A stretch of DNA of 64,000 nucleotides from CAYQTL01 sp964420405 (GTDB lineage: Bacteria; Acidobacteriota; Thermoanaerobaculia; Thermoanaerobaculales; Sulfomarinibacteraceae): NCBI GenBank assembly GCA_964420405.1, contig CAYQTL010000001.1, forward strand, positions 62,001 through 126,000, in the 5' to 3' direction. Below are positions 29,920-38,461 of the stretch, piece by piece; within the stretch, counting starts at the first letter, position 1; each line of letters begins with the position of its first letter. Under the pieces are notes generated by a model, which saw nothing but the letters and a program-made list of their open reading frames with translations, was not told the DNA's origin and did no database searches. The position numbers were made by a program, and so were the translations under genes.

Positions 29920-31746
29920 TCAGCGCTTGCGCCGCAGGTACCGGTAGTCGGAGATCTCGTACTCCTTCATCTTCGAGATCAGCGCGCCCCGCGACAGGTT
30001 CAGGAGCCGCGCGGCCTTGCTCTGGTTGCCCTTGGTCCGGCGCAGCACACGGTCGATGACGAGCCGCTCGACCTCGGGGATGACACGCTTGAGGTCGTCG
30101 CACGCGAGCAGTGACGCGCCCCCGTCCGGCGGCGCCTCGGCGTCGTGGGACGACGACGGACGGACGGGCACCGTTCCCCGCACCATCTCGCCCGGCGGCG
30201 TCGCCGACACGAGCCGTCGCAGCTCGCCGATGAGCTCCGTCATCTCGCCGTCGAACGTGTGGTTCAGCAGCGAGTTGAGGCTGTCGAGCTCGATGCCCCG
30301 GATCTCCTTGCCCTGCTCGGCGCCGATCCGGTCGAGGAGCCGCACGATGAGCAGCGGCAGGTCCTCGCGGCGCTCCTGCAGCGACGGCACACGGACGACG
30401 TGGCGCTGGAAGACGTGGAACAGGGTCGGGTCGAGCCGTCCCTCGGTGAGCAGGGCCATGCAGTCGGCCTCGGTGGTCGCCATCCACCGGACCGACGGCC
30501 CGTACCCGGACTCGAGGTCGTGGGCGACCATGGCGGCCAGCTCCCGCTGGAGCGGGACCGGCATCTGGTGGACCTCCTGGACGACCACCACGCTGCCCTT
30601 GGCGCGCTCCGCGATCCCGGCCTCCGGCGGCGGCGACGCCCCGGGGCCCATGAGCGCGGTCCGGATCGCGGCCTCCTCGGACTCGTCGGCGCGCACGACG
30701 GAGACCGGCAGGCCGCCGGTCGGGTGAATCGACGCGATCAGGTTCGCGGCGAACATCCGGCCCGATCCGCGGCGACCGCCGAGCAGCACCGGATGGGGCG
30801 ACCTGGCGGCCGCGAGGACCCCGTCCCGCAGCACGCGAACCGCCTGCGAGGTGCCCGGCAGCGCCTCCGCGACGCTCACCCTGGCCTCGCGTTCCCACGG
30901 TCCGTACAGCGTGCTGGAGCTCTCGACCCGCTCCCAGTGAACCGCCAGCATCCACGCCAGCTCGGCGGCCAGGTCGCGGTCCTCGTCCTCGTCCTCGGGC
31001 GCGGTCTCCAGGAGGAGGTAGGCTCGCGGGCCGGTGCCGGTGGGCTCGACGGGGTAGAGCACGATCTCACGGGACCCGAGACGCAGGACGCCGAAGCGCC
31101 CCGCGGTCGCGAGCTCCGCGAAGGTGCGCGGCGGCAGCTTCGGGAGGTCGCCGGTCCAGCACGACACGACCGGCTGGAACTCGCCGTTCTCGTCGAGCCA
31201 GGCGAGCAGGCTCTGGCGCTCGGGGAAGGCCTCGGCGAAGAACACCCGCAACGCCGGCACGAGGTCCGACTGCACGCCCGGCCGGAACAGCTCCACCATC
31301 CGGGCCCGCGCATGGGCGATCCGATGGGGCTCGCTGTACAGCACCAGCTGCGACCTGCCGGGCACCCTGGCGACCGTCTCGGCGGCGTCACCCGACGACG
31401 TCGGCGCCTTCTCCGGCGTGCCGCCCGCCTCGCGCACCAGCTCGATGCTCGAGTCGTCCTCCTCGACGCCCTTGAACACAAGGGTCGCGGTTCCGATCCG
31501 GATCCGGTCGCCGACGCGGATCACACCCCGCGACCGCCGCTCGCCGTTGAGCACCGCCACCTGCCGGTTCTGGCCGAGAAAGGTGAACACCTCGCCGTTG
31601 CGCTGGATGACGAGGTGGCGTGGGGCCACCCCCGGCGCCCGGATCACGATGTCGTTGCTGCTCGACGCGCCGATGGAGATGACCTGCTTGGCCAGCTGGT
31701 AGGTCAGCTGCGAGCCTGTACTGCCTTCGATCGCCAGCGTCACCAT
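29920..31746 (-). CDS. FHA-domain regulator with degenerate sigma-54 activator AAA+ core and Fis-type HTH
   Basis: The protein has 608 residues. Residues 1-95 form an FHA phosphothreonine-binding domain (ISIGASSSNDIVIRAPGVAPRHLVI). A GAF-like middle (~145-275) follows. Residues ~295-510 align with the NtrC-type AAA+ domain but the Walker A reads GGRRGSGR (323-330, Lys replaced by Arg), Walker B reads GSVVVVQE (Asp replaced by Gln), and no GAFTGA loop exists. The C-terminus keeps a Fis helix-turn-helix (TKGNQSKAARLLNLSRGALISKMKEY). It probably binds DNA and phosphoproteins without remodelling sigma-54. It may be a target of Hanks-type kinases such as the 26044-28608 product. A strong promoter lies upstream. 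Confidence 0.82.
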   Translation of the reverse strand: MVTLAIEGSTGSQLTYQLAKQVISIGASSSNDIVIRAPGVAPRHLVIQRNGEVFTFLGQNRQVAVLNGERRSRGVIRVGDRIRIGTATLVFKGVEEDDSSIELVREAGGTPEKAPTSSGDAAETVARVPGRSQLVLYSEPHRIAHARARMVELFRPGVQSDLVPALRVFFAEAFPERQSLLAWLDENGEFQPVVSCWTGDLPKLPPRTFAELATAGRFGVLRLGSREIVLYPVEPTGTGPRAYLLLETAPEDEDEDRDLAAELAWMLAVHWERVESSSTLYGPWEREARVSVAEALPGTSQAVRVLRDGVLAAARSPHPVLLGGRRGSGRMFAANLIASIHPTGGLPVSVVRADESEEAAIRTALMGPGASPPPEAGIAERAKGSVVVVQEVHQMPVPLQRELAAMVAHDLESGYGPSVRWMATTEADCMALLTEGRLDPTLFHVFQRHVVRVPSLQERREDLPLLIVRLLDRIGAEQGKEIRGIELDSLNSLLNHTFDGEMTELIGELRRLVSATPPGEMVRGTVPVRPSSSHDAEAPPDGGASLLACDDLKRVIPEVERLVIDRVLRRTKGNQSKAARLLNLSRGALISKMKEYEISDYRYLRRKR

Positions 31747-31880
31747 CGAGAACCTCCCTCACGGCGAGCGGCTGAACGGATCGGGAACGTCCGTCGACGA
31801 TCGTGATGCTCCGTGACCATTCAGGAATCAGAGTCCGCCGCGACCCGCGCCCGGAACGCCCGGACATGGTCGACTCTGGA

Positions 31881-31909
31881 ACTATATCCGTCGGGCAACA
31901 GTGTGTCAA
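31881..31909 (-). promoter_or_regulatory. Strong sigma-70 promoter of the FHA regulator gene
   Basis: Minus-strand TTGACA, exactly 17 bases, TATAGT: eleven of twelve consensus positions. Transcription should start near 31874, leaving a ~128-base leader to ATG 31746. Confidence 0.85.
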
Positions 31910-31971
31910 TGGAACGAACAATCGAACGGAGGCGACCACACGCTGGTCGCAGCCGCGGGCGACGCGGCCGC

Positions 31972-33300
31972 TCACCCGTCGACGGCTTCGCCGGGCCTCT
32001 CGGAGGGTCGCACGACGACCCCTCCCAGCCTCCCTCCGACCAGCTCGAGCTCTCGCAGGTCCGGCAGCGGCAGACCCTCACGGTCGACCAGCAGCAGGCC
32101 CGAGACGCCGAGCGGCGAGCCCAGCGGAATGATCGCCGTGTCCGCCGGCAGCCGCCCGACCCCGACCGCGCGCCCGAGCTGGACCGCCGCCGCACTGTCG
32201 GGCTCGACCCCGAGGACCGCCCGCCGCGCCCGGATCACGCGCTCGAGCAGCGCGAGCCCCCGCGGCAGCACCAGGCTGCCGCGCTCCAGCGGGAAACCGA
32301 ATCCGGCGCGGCAGCGGATCGCCGCCTCCTCGACCAGCAGCACCGCCCCTCGTGAGACCTTGGCCGCGGCCAGCTGCAGCAGCACGCCTGCCGCCTGGTC
32401 GGTGTCGGCGTCACGCATCATCGCGTCGACCAGCTCGGCGAGCCCACCGCCGAGACCCGCCTCGGCGGAGGCGCCCCCGATCCGGAGCTCCCGCGCGACC
32501 AGCCGCTCGAGGGCGGCGGCGAAGCGGAGGACGCTGTCGCCGTGATCCGACGCCGGCGGCGGCAGGATCCCGCACACGCCGGCCTCCGCCAGCCGGTAGA
32601 CCCAGCTGCTGTCGGCCAGCGGTCCGACCCAGACCACCGGCACCGGCGGCGTTGCCGACGCCGACCGTCGCACCAGGTCGAGCCAGTCCTCCTCGCTGCC
32701 GACCCGCGTCACCGACAGCCGGTGGTGCAGCAGCACGAGGTCGAGCCGTGACGGGTCGACCGCGCGCGGGTCGCCCGACAGCACAACGTTCCAGCCGCGC
32801 CGCCTCCACGCGGACTCCAGGGCTCCCCGCCACAGCCTCGGATCGGTGGCGACGACCCCGACCTGGGCCAGCAGCAGCTCGTCCGGCGCGTTCTCCTCGA
32901 GATCGGCGAGCATGTCCTCGAGGGGGTTGGGGGCGGTCGTGGAGCTCAAGACGTGGATCTCCGCCGGCGCGGCCGTGCCCTCTCCGCCGGGCTCGGTCGA
33001 GCTCGCGGCGCCGCCCAGCCCGGAGGCGAGCTCGGTCAGGCCGATGGTCGACCCGTCGGGCTCGCGCAGCTCGCACGGCTCGAACCGGAACCGGCCGTCG
33101 CGGCTGCAGAGCACCCGCTCGGCATGGCGGAGCTCGTCGGGCGACAGCGCCCGGATCCTCCCCCGGCCGACCTCCAGTCGCAAGGCCCCAGCGTCGGTCA
33201 CGAGCTCCAGCACGCCGCTCGGCGAGGTCGCCGACAGCAGGCGCAGCAACGCCCGGGGAGACAGCTGGTCGAGGCTGCCCGTCAACGTCCGCTTGACCAT
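31972..33300 (-). CDS. DUF4388 (PATAN-like) signalling protein with receiver-like and GAF-like regions
   Basis: The protein has 442 residues from ATG 33300, which has GGAGG upstream. Residues 1-80 match the DUF4388 domain typical of acidobacterial and deltaproteobacterial regulators (GSLDQLSPRALLRLLSATSPSGVLELV). A central segment (VGVVATDPRLWRGALESAWRRRGWNVV ... LPPP) resembles a receiver domain without a convincing phosphoacceptor Asp. The last ~150 residues look GAF-like (AAGVLLQLAAAKVSRGAVLLVEEAAIRCRAGFGF). It probably takes part in signalling together with the FHA protein next to it; partner and signal are unknown. Confidence 0.65.
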   Translation of the reverse strand: MVKRTLTGSLDQLSPRALLRLLSATSPSGVLELVTDAGALRLEVGRGRIRALSPDELRHAERVLCSRDGRFRFEPCELREPDGSTIGLTELASGLGGAASSTEPGGEGTAAPAEIHVLSSTTAPNPLEDMLADLEENAPDELLLAQVGVVATDPRLWRGALESAWRRRGWNVVLSGDPRAVDPSRLDLVLLHHRLSVTRVGSEEDWLDLVRRSASATPPVPVVWVGPLADSSWVYRLAEAGVCGILPPPASDHGDSVLRFAAALERLVARELRIGGASAEAGLGGGLAELVDAMMRDADTDQAAGVLLQLAAAKVSRGAVLLVEEAAIRCRAGFGFPLERGSLVLPRGLALLERVIRARRAVLGVEPDSAAAVQLGRAVGVGRLPADTAIIPLGSPLGVSGLLLVDREGLPLPDLRELELVGGRLGGVVVRPSERPGEAVDG

Positions 33301-33352
33301 CGCGTCCTCCGCTCCCGATGATCCACCAGCATGGACTCTCACGGCGCTGCTG

Positions 33353-34339
33353 TCAATCGGCACCTGGCCCGGCCGCCGGTCCCTCGCCGCGAGCCGCCTC
33401 GTGGCCGACCAGCACGGAGTGCGCCCGTCCAGGCTCGAGGCGGATGCGGAGCCGGTCGACGACGTCGCCGCCGACCGTCATCTCGAGGCTCCAGCTTCCC
33501 TCCAGCAGCCCCCTGAAGGTCGCGGCGTCGTCAAGCAGCGACCGCCGCGTCTCGCCCCACGGCCCGGCCAGGCGAACCTCCGCCCCTGCGACCGGCGACC
33601 GCGGACGGCACTCGAGCACGGCGCCGTCGTTCGGACGCACCGGCCACCGCCCGCGCCGCGGCAGCTGGGCGAGGTCGGGCTCGCCGCCGGAGATCCTCTC
33701 CAGCGACGGTCGGCGCGTCACCGGCCGCTCGAATGCGACGTGGGACGAGGTCACAACCCACGGCCCGAGGGTGGGGTCGCAGCCGACCCACCCGGCGCCT
33801 GGAAGCCGGCACTCGAGCCAGCGGTGGGGGATCGCACCGTCGCGGGTCACCAGCAGCCCGCTGACCGTCCGCGCCTCGAACCCCGCCGACTGCAGCAGCG
33901 CGGCGGCGGCGTTGGCCAGGCCCGAGCAGCGTCCGGTCCGCCGCCCCAGGACCGCCACCGCGTCCTGCGGTGCCGGGTCGTCGGGCACGTAGCGGACCGA
34001 GTCCATCACGTACTCCACGACCCGGGTCGCGGCCTCCCAGGCGGACAGGTCGGCAGCCAGGCGCGAGCGCAGCGCCGCCGGCAGCCGAAAGCCGTCCGGC
34101 ACGCCGGCGGCGGCTCCCCGGTCTCTGATCGCACCGTAGCGACCGTCGGAGCCGATCGGCGCCATGCTGGTGGACACCTGGACCAGGAGCTCCCCGGGCG
34201 CGACCCGGGTCACCTGCTGGACGTGGCCGCTGGCGACCCTCGCCGCCGGCGCCGGCTCGCCGCGCACCGCGTAGCTGGCCTCGTGGCCCGATGCGGCGCC
34301 CGCAGCGAGCAGGACGGCGGCGGCCGCAGCCGACCTCAT
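33353..34339 (-). CDS. Secreted transglutaminase-like cysteine protease
   Basis: A 328-residue protein with a short signal peptide (AAAAAVLLAAGAASG). The transglutaminase core has the Cys-His-Asp triad: Cys138 in GRCSGLANAAAALL, His172 in IPHRWLEC, Asp188 in VGCDPTLG. The C-terminal part is beta-rich. The start overlaps the nusB stop by ATGA. Such proteins act as periplasmic peptidases or cross-linkers; the target is unknown. Confidence 0.82.
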   Translation of the reverse strand: MRSAAAAAVLLAAGAASGHEASYAVRGEPAPAARVASGHVQQVTRVAPGELLVQVSTSMAPIGSDGRYGAIRDRGAAAGVPDGFRLPAALRSRLAADLSAWEAATRVVEYVMDSVRYVPDDPAPQDAVAVLGRRTGRCSGLANAAAALLQSAGFEARTVSGLLVTRDGAIPHRWLECRLPGAGWVGCDPTLGPWVVTSSHVAFERPVTRRPSLERISGGEPDLAQLPRRGRWPVRPNDGAVLECRPRSPVAGAEVRLAGPWGETRRSLLDDAATFRGLLEGSWSLEMTVGGDVVDRLRIRLEPGRAHSVLVGHEAARGEGPAAGPGAD

Positions 34340-34749
34340 CCGGCCGGCGTCCGGCCCTTGACGTAGCCGTCGAGCACGCCGTTGACGAACCGCGCCGACT
34401 CCTCGGCGCCGTACCTCTTGGCGATCTCGATCGCTTCGTCGATCGCCACGGCGTGGGGCGTGTCCGGCTCGTAGAGCAGCTCGTACATGGCGAGCCTGAG
34501 AATGTTGCGGTCCACCGTCGCCAACCGCTCGAGCCGCCAGTGGGCGGTCTGCCGTGCGAGCAGGTCGTCGATCTCCTCGAGGTGCTCCAGCACCCCCCGC
34601 AGCAGCCGGTCGGCGAACCGCCGGACGGCCTCTCCGGCGCCCTCCCACTCCTCGAAGTGGGCCTGCATCTGCTCCGGCTCGGCGGCAGTCATCTCGTACT
34701 GGTACAGCATCTGGAGCGCCAGCTCCCGCGCGCGACGCCGGCTCCCCAT
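34336..34749 (-). CDS. nusB: Transcription antitermination factor NusB
   Basis: A 137-residue all-helical protein that with S10 (NusE) binds boxA RNA in rRNA antitermination. RRRARELALQMLYQYE at the start and the C-terminal DEAIEIAKRYGAEESARFVNGVLDGY are the family signatures. It follows ribH by four bases, the widespread ribH-nusB pair. Confidence 0.96.
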   Translation of the reverse strand: MGSRRRARELALQMLYQYEMTAAEPEQMQAHFEEWEGAGEAVRRFADRLLRGVLEHLEEIDDLLARQTAHWRLERLATVDRNILRLAMYELLYEPDTPHAVAIDEAIEIAKRYGAEESARFVNGVLDGYVKGRTPAG

Positions 34750-34753
34750 GGAA

Positions 34754-35227
34754 TCAGGGCTCCCGCCCCAGAACCTCGTACAGCCGGGCCATCTCGATCG
34801 CAGCCAGGGCGGCGTCCCATCCCTTGTTGCCCATCTTGGTGCCGGACCGTTCGACGGCCTGCTCGAGGGTCTCGGCGGTGACCACGCCGAAGGTCATCGG
34901 CAACGACGACGCCATCGCCGCCGACGCGATCCCCTTGGCGACCTCGGCGGCGATGAGGTCGAAGTGGGGGGTCCCGCCCCGCACCAGCACCCCGAGGCTG
35001 ATGACGGCGTCGTAGTCGCCGCGTGCGGCCAATCGCGTCGCCACCATCGGGATCTCCCACGCTCCCGGCACCCTGACGACCGTGATGTCGTCGTCGCCGG
35101 CGCCGTGGCGGAGCAGGCAGTCGACGGCGCCGCTCTCCAGGCGCGAGGTGAGCGCCTCGTTGAAACGGCTCACGACCAGCGCGAACCGCAGCCCCTCGGC
35201 ATCGAGCCGTCCTTCGATCGTTCGCAT
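34754..35227 (-). CDS. ribH: 6,7-dimethyl-8-ribityllumazine synthase
   Basis: It joins the ribityl-uracil and the butanone phosphate in riboflavin synthesis. 157 residues, with VSRFNEALTSRLESGA, the VPGAWEIP substrate loop, GVLVRGGTPHFDLIAAEVAKGI (catalytic His) and GNKGWDAALAAIEMARL. Other rib genes are not adjacent and no FMN riboswitch was seen in the short upstream gap. Confidence 0.97.
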   Translation of the reverse strand: MRTIEGRLDAEGLRFALVVSRFNEALTSRLESGAVDCLLRHGAGDDDITVVRVPGAWEIPMVATRLAARGDYDAVISLGVLVRGGTPHFDLIAAEVAKGIASAAMASSLPMTFGVVTAETLEQAVERSGTKMGNKGWDAALAAIEMARLYEVLGREP

Positions 35228-35315
35228 GCAGCCTCCACAGCGGGTCGGGTGGGCACGCCTCCCCGGATCCGCGATTGTAGCCGGTGACGGACGCGGCGCG
35301 CCAGGGACCCGGATC

Positions 35316-36431
35316 TCACAGGCTGCCCGCCATCGCCGCCTGGCCGAGGCGGCGGCCGTCGCCGGTGACCCGCAGCAGGCCGTCGGCGGCCAGCTCCACC
35401 AGCCCCCGCGTGCGGGCGGTGCGCACCACCTGCCGGACGAAGGCCTCCGACCACCGCAGGTGCCGGTCCAGCCGGCCGGGACGGCACTCCTCCATGGCGT
35501 CGGCGCTGCCCTCGTGGTGGAGCAGGTGGACGAGGAGCATCCGCACCCCGAACTCGAGCCTGCGGGACCGGCGCCGACGAGCCTGGGACAGGAGCCCGCG
35601 ACGGGGAGCGAGCGCGAACGCGAGGGCGAACACCACCCCCGACGCCACCGCCATGGCGCCGGCGATAGACACGTCGAACGCGAACGCGGCGGCGCAGCCG
35701 GCCAGCGCCGACGCAGCCGCCAGAACCGGGCTCAGCCACAGCATCGCGTGGATCCGCTCGACCAGGAGGTAGGCCGCCGCCGGAGGCGCGATCATCAGCG
35801 CCACCACCAGGATCGATCCGACGGCGGAGAAGGCCCCGACCGCCGTCACCGACACCAGCGTCATGAGTCCGTAGTGCAGCAGCACGGGGGAGAACCCCAG
35901 GACCGCGGCGAGTCCCGCGTCCATGGTTGCGAGCGTCAGCTCCTTGCGCAGCAGCACGAGCACCGCAAGGTCCAGCAGGAGAATCGCTCCCATCGACCAC
36001 AGCGCCGTCGGGCCGAGGTCGAGGCCGGCCACCGCCAGCCGGTCGAACGGCGCGAATGCCAGCTCGCCGAGCAGCACCGCGTCGGTGTCGAGATGGACGT
36101 GGCCGGCATGGCGGGATACCAGGATCACGCCGACACTGAACAGGGCCGGGAACACGAGACCGATGGCGGCGTCCGACGGCACCAGGCCGGTGCGGTGGAC
36201 GAGCTCGATCAGGGCCACCGTCACGACTCCCGTGGCGGCCGCCGCCACCAGCAGCAGCGGGGAGTCCAGGTCGCGGGTGACGAAGAACGCGAGCACGATG
36301 CCCGGCAGCACGGCGTGGGTGATGGCGTCGGACACCATCGCCATCCTGCGCAGCACCAGGAACACCCCGGGCAGGGCCGCCGCGGCGGCCGTGACCGTCG
36401 CGATCAGGACGACCTCGACCTCGGCGCTCAC
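35316..36431 (-). CDS. Metal ABC transporter permease with C-terminal winged-helix-like tail (TroD/ZnuB family)
   Basis: A 371-residue product of the ABC-3 family: about eight TM segments over the first 285 residues, with GVFLVLRRMAMVSDAITHAVLPGIVLAF near the start. The last ~80 residues (EFGVRMLLVHLLHHEG ... SEAFVRQVVRTARTRGLVELAADGLLRVTGDGRRL) read like a winged-helix domain of DtxR/MarR type facing the cytoplasm. GTG start overlaps the previous gene's stop by GTGA. It imports Mn2+ or Zn2+ with the partner permease and ATPase. Confidence 0.88.
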   Translation of the reverse strand: MSAEVEVVLIATVTAAAAALPGVFLVLRRMAMVSDAITHAVLPGIVLAFFVTRDLDSPLLLVAAAATGVVTVALIELVHRTGLVPSDAAIGLVFPALFSVGVILVSRHAGHVHLDTDAVLLGELAFAPFDRLAVAGLDLGPTALWSMGAILLLDLAVLVLLRKELTLATMDAGLAAVLGFSPVLLHYGLMTLVSVTAVGAFSAVGSILVVALMIAPPAAAYLLVERIHAMLWLSPVLAAASALAGCAAAFAFDVSIAGAMAVASGVVFALAFALAPRRGLLSQARRRRSRRLEFGVRMLLVHLLHHEGSADAMEECRPGRLDRHLRWSEAFVRQVVRTARTRGLVELAADGLLRVTGDGRRLGQAAMAGSL

Positions 36432-37546
36432 GTCCCCTCCGGTTCCAGGGTGCGGCGCGCCTCGCGACGGCCGAGGAGGGTCGGCGCCCAGCGGCCGTCG
36501 GGAGCCCGCTGCGCCAGCCCTCCGGCCTCGAGCGCGGTGAGGGCCTGGAGCACGTCGATGTCCGGCGGGCTCATGGCCTCGAGCACCTTGACGCTGTGGC
36601 CGTGCTCCGGGTCGTCGGGGTGCTGCAGGGACAGGGCGAACAGGTGGAGCAGCACCGGGCTCTCCCGGGGGCCGCCGGCGAGCCGTCCGAGGCGGAGCCG
36701 GCGCCACAGCACGCCGCGCTCGGGGGCGAGCAGCAGCGACACGCCCACCGCCAGGCTCAGCAGGAGCACGATGGCGGGACCGGTGGGCAACCGTGGAACC
36801 GCGCTCGACGCGATCGCGCCGCCGACACCGCCGACCATTCCGAGCGCCGCCGCCAGCACCACCATCGGTCCGAGCCGGCGGGTCCACTGGCGGGCGGCAG
36901 CCGCCGGCGCCACCACCATGGCGCTCATCAGCACGACCCCGACGGTCTGCAGCCCGATCACGATGGCCACCACCAGCAGCGCCGTCAGGAGGGCGTCGAG
37001 CCGACCGACCGGGAGGCCGAGGCTGGCGGCGAAGTCGGGGTCGAACGCGAGCAGCTTGAGCTGGTTCCACAGCGCGAGAACGAGCGCGAGGACGGCCGCG
37101 GCGAGAGCCGCCATCACCACCACGTCCTGCCGCAGCAGCGCCGCCGCCTGGCCGAACAGGAAGGTGTCGAGTCCGGCCTGGGCGGCGTCCGGACGCTTCT
37201 GCAGATGGGTCAGCAGCACCAGCCCGAGGCCGAAGAACACCGCCAGGGCGAGGCCGAGCGCGCTGTCCGACGGAACCCGGCTGCGACGCTCGACGAGCCG
37301 GATGCAGGCGGTGGCAGCGAGCCCCGTCGCCGCCGCCCCCGCCATGATCACCAGCGGCGCCTTGCTCGCCGTCAGCAGGTAGGCGAGCGCGATCCCGGGC
37401 AGTGCGGCGTGGCTGAGGGCGTCGCCGAGGAGGCTCTGCCGACGCAGGACCGCGAACGCGCCGAGGCCGCCGCTGGTCGCTCCCAGGATCGCCGCACCGA
37501 GTGCGACCACCCGCAAGGTGTAGTCGGAGAGCAGGTCGAGGCTCAC
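36428..37546 (-). CDS. Metal ABC transporter permease with C-terminal winged-helix-like tail (TroC/ZnuB family)
   Basis: A 372-residue ABC-3 permease, paralogous to the downstream one: FAVLRRQSLLGDALSHAALPGIALAYLL, SRVPSDSALGLALAVFFGLGLVLLT. About eight TM segments are followed by a cytoplasmic tail (~90 residues, PVLLHLFALSLQHPDD ... IDVLQALTALEAGGLAQRAPDGRWAPTLLGRREAR) with the helix-turn-helix plus wing pattern. GTG start overlaps the ATPase stop (GTGA). Two different permeases imply a heterodimeric channel as in TroCD. Confidence 0.88.
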   Translation of the reverse strand: MSLDLLSDYTLRVVALGAAILGATSGGLGAFAVLRRQSLLGDALSHAALPGIALAYLLTASKAPLVIMAGAAATGLAATACIRLVERRSRVPSDSALGLALAVFFGLGLVLLTHLQKRPDAAQAGLDTFLFGQAAALLRQDVVVMAALAAAVLALVLALWNQLKLLAFDPDFAASLGLPVGRLDALLTALLVVAIVIGLQTVGVVLMSAMVVAPAAAARQWTRRLGPMVVLAAALGMVGGVGGAIASSAVPRLPTGPAIVLLLSLAVGVSLLLAPERGVLWRRLRLGRLAGGPRESPVLLHLFALSLQHPDDPEHGHSVKVLEAMSPPDIDVLQALTALEAGGLAQRAPDGRWAPTLLGRREARRTLEPEGT

Positions 37547-38304
37547 TCCCGCGCCTCCCGCGCGCGGGCGAGCACGCCCACGCGGCCGCCGAACGTCAGC
37601 CGCAGGTTCTCCTCCGTGAACACCTCGTCGATCGCCCCCGACGCGATCGCGCGGACGTTGAGCAGCAGCACGTGGTCGAAGTACTCGGGCACGGTCTGGA
37701 GGTCGTGGTGGACGACGACGATCGTCCGGCCGGCCGCGGCGAGGCCGTCGAGCACCTCGACGATCGCGCGCTCGGTGGGGGCGTCGACCCCCTGGAACGG
37801 CTCGTCGAGCATGAAGATCTCCGCCCCTTGCACGAGCGCCCTGGCGAGCAGCACCCGCTGCTGCTGGCCGCCGGAGAGCTGCGCCAGCGGCCGGCGGGCG
37901 TACGCCGCCATGCCGACCGTCTCCAGCGCCCGCCGGGCCTCCTCGCGCTCCCCGCGACCGGGCCGGCGCAGCCAGCCCAGCCGGCCGTAGGTCCCCATGG
38001 TGACCACGTCGAGCACCTCGGCCGGGAAGTCCCACTCGAGGGCGGAGCGTTGGGGCACGTACGCCACCTCGCCGCGGATCCGGTCGAGCGGCCGGCCGAG
38101 CAGCCGCACCTCGCCGGCGACCGGCCGGATCAGTCCGAGGGCGGTCTTGATCAGCGTGCTCTTGCCGGCGCCGTTGGGTCCGACCACCGCCATCCGCGCC
38201 CCGGCCGGCACCGCGAGATCCACGTCCCACAGCACCGGCTGGTCCTGGTACGCCACCGTCAGGTCCTCGACCTCGAGCGCGTTGGTGATTCCCCGGTCGT
38301 CCAC
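37543..38304 (-). CDS. Metal ABC transporter ATP-binding protein (TroB/ZnuC family)
   Basis: A 253-residue ATPase with Walker A GPNGAGKST, signature LSGGQQQRV, Walker B IFMLDEP and the switch His in VVHHDL. The GTG at 38304 has GGAG seven bases upstream; the frame upstream of it runs through the hexamer array and would give an artificial Gly-Ser run. It energises the two permeases downstream. Confidence 0.93.
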   Translation of the reverse strand: MDDRGITNALEVEDLTVAYQDQPVLWDVDLAVPAGARMAVVGPNGAGKSTLIKTALGLIRPVAGEVRLLGRPLDRIRGEVAYVPQRSALEWDFPAEVLDVVTMGTYGRLGWLRRPGRGEREEARRALETVGMAAYARRPLAQLSGGQQQRVLLARALVQGAEIFMLDEPFQGVDAPTERAIVEVLDGLAAAGRTIVVVHHDLQTVPEYFDHVLLLNVRAIASGAIDEVFTEENLRLTFGGRVGVLARAREARE

Positions 38305-38320
38305 TCGCGACTCCGTTCCG

Positions 38321-38362
38321 CCCGATCCCGATCCCGATCCCGATCCCGATCCCGATCCCGAC
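38321..38362. repeat. Perfect CCCGAT hexamer array inside the metal-transport operon
   Basis: Six exact tandem copies of CCCGAT plus a seventh CCCGAC. On the minus (coding) strand this is GGGATC repeated, with seven GGG tracts and 3-base loops, an ideal quadruplex pattern. It sits 16 bases before the ATPase start, inside the 157-base gap after the binding-protein gene, so it is transcribed in the leader of the ATPase cistron. Confidence 0.85.
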
Positions 38363-38461
38363 GAGCCTACGCCTCCGACCGGACGGGCGCACCTCCCGCG
38401 GGGCGCGTCCGTTGGACCCGCCCTCCGGACGGGACGGCGACCACACACACCCGGCGCGCGG

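Noticed and set aside
34754..35315. FMN riboswitch upstream of ribH
   Set aside because: The gap before ribH is under 90 bases and shows none of the conserved RFN segments.
38321..38362. Hexamer array as coding sequence (a Gly-Ser run at the N-terminus of the ATPase)
   Set aside because: The ABC ATPase has a plausible start at 38304 after the array and family members have no such extension; the same hexamers are intergenic elsewhere.
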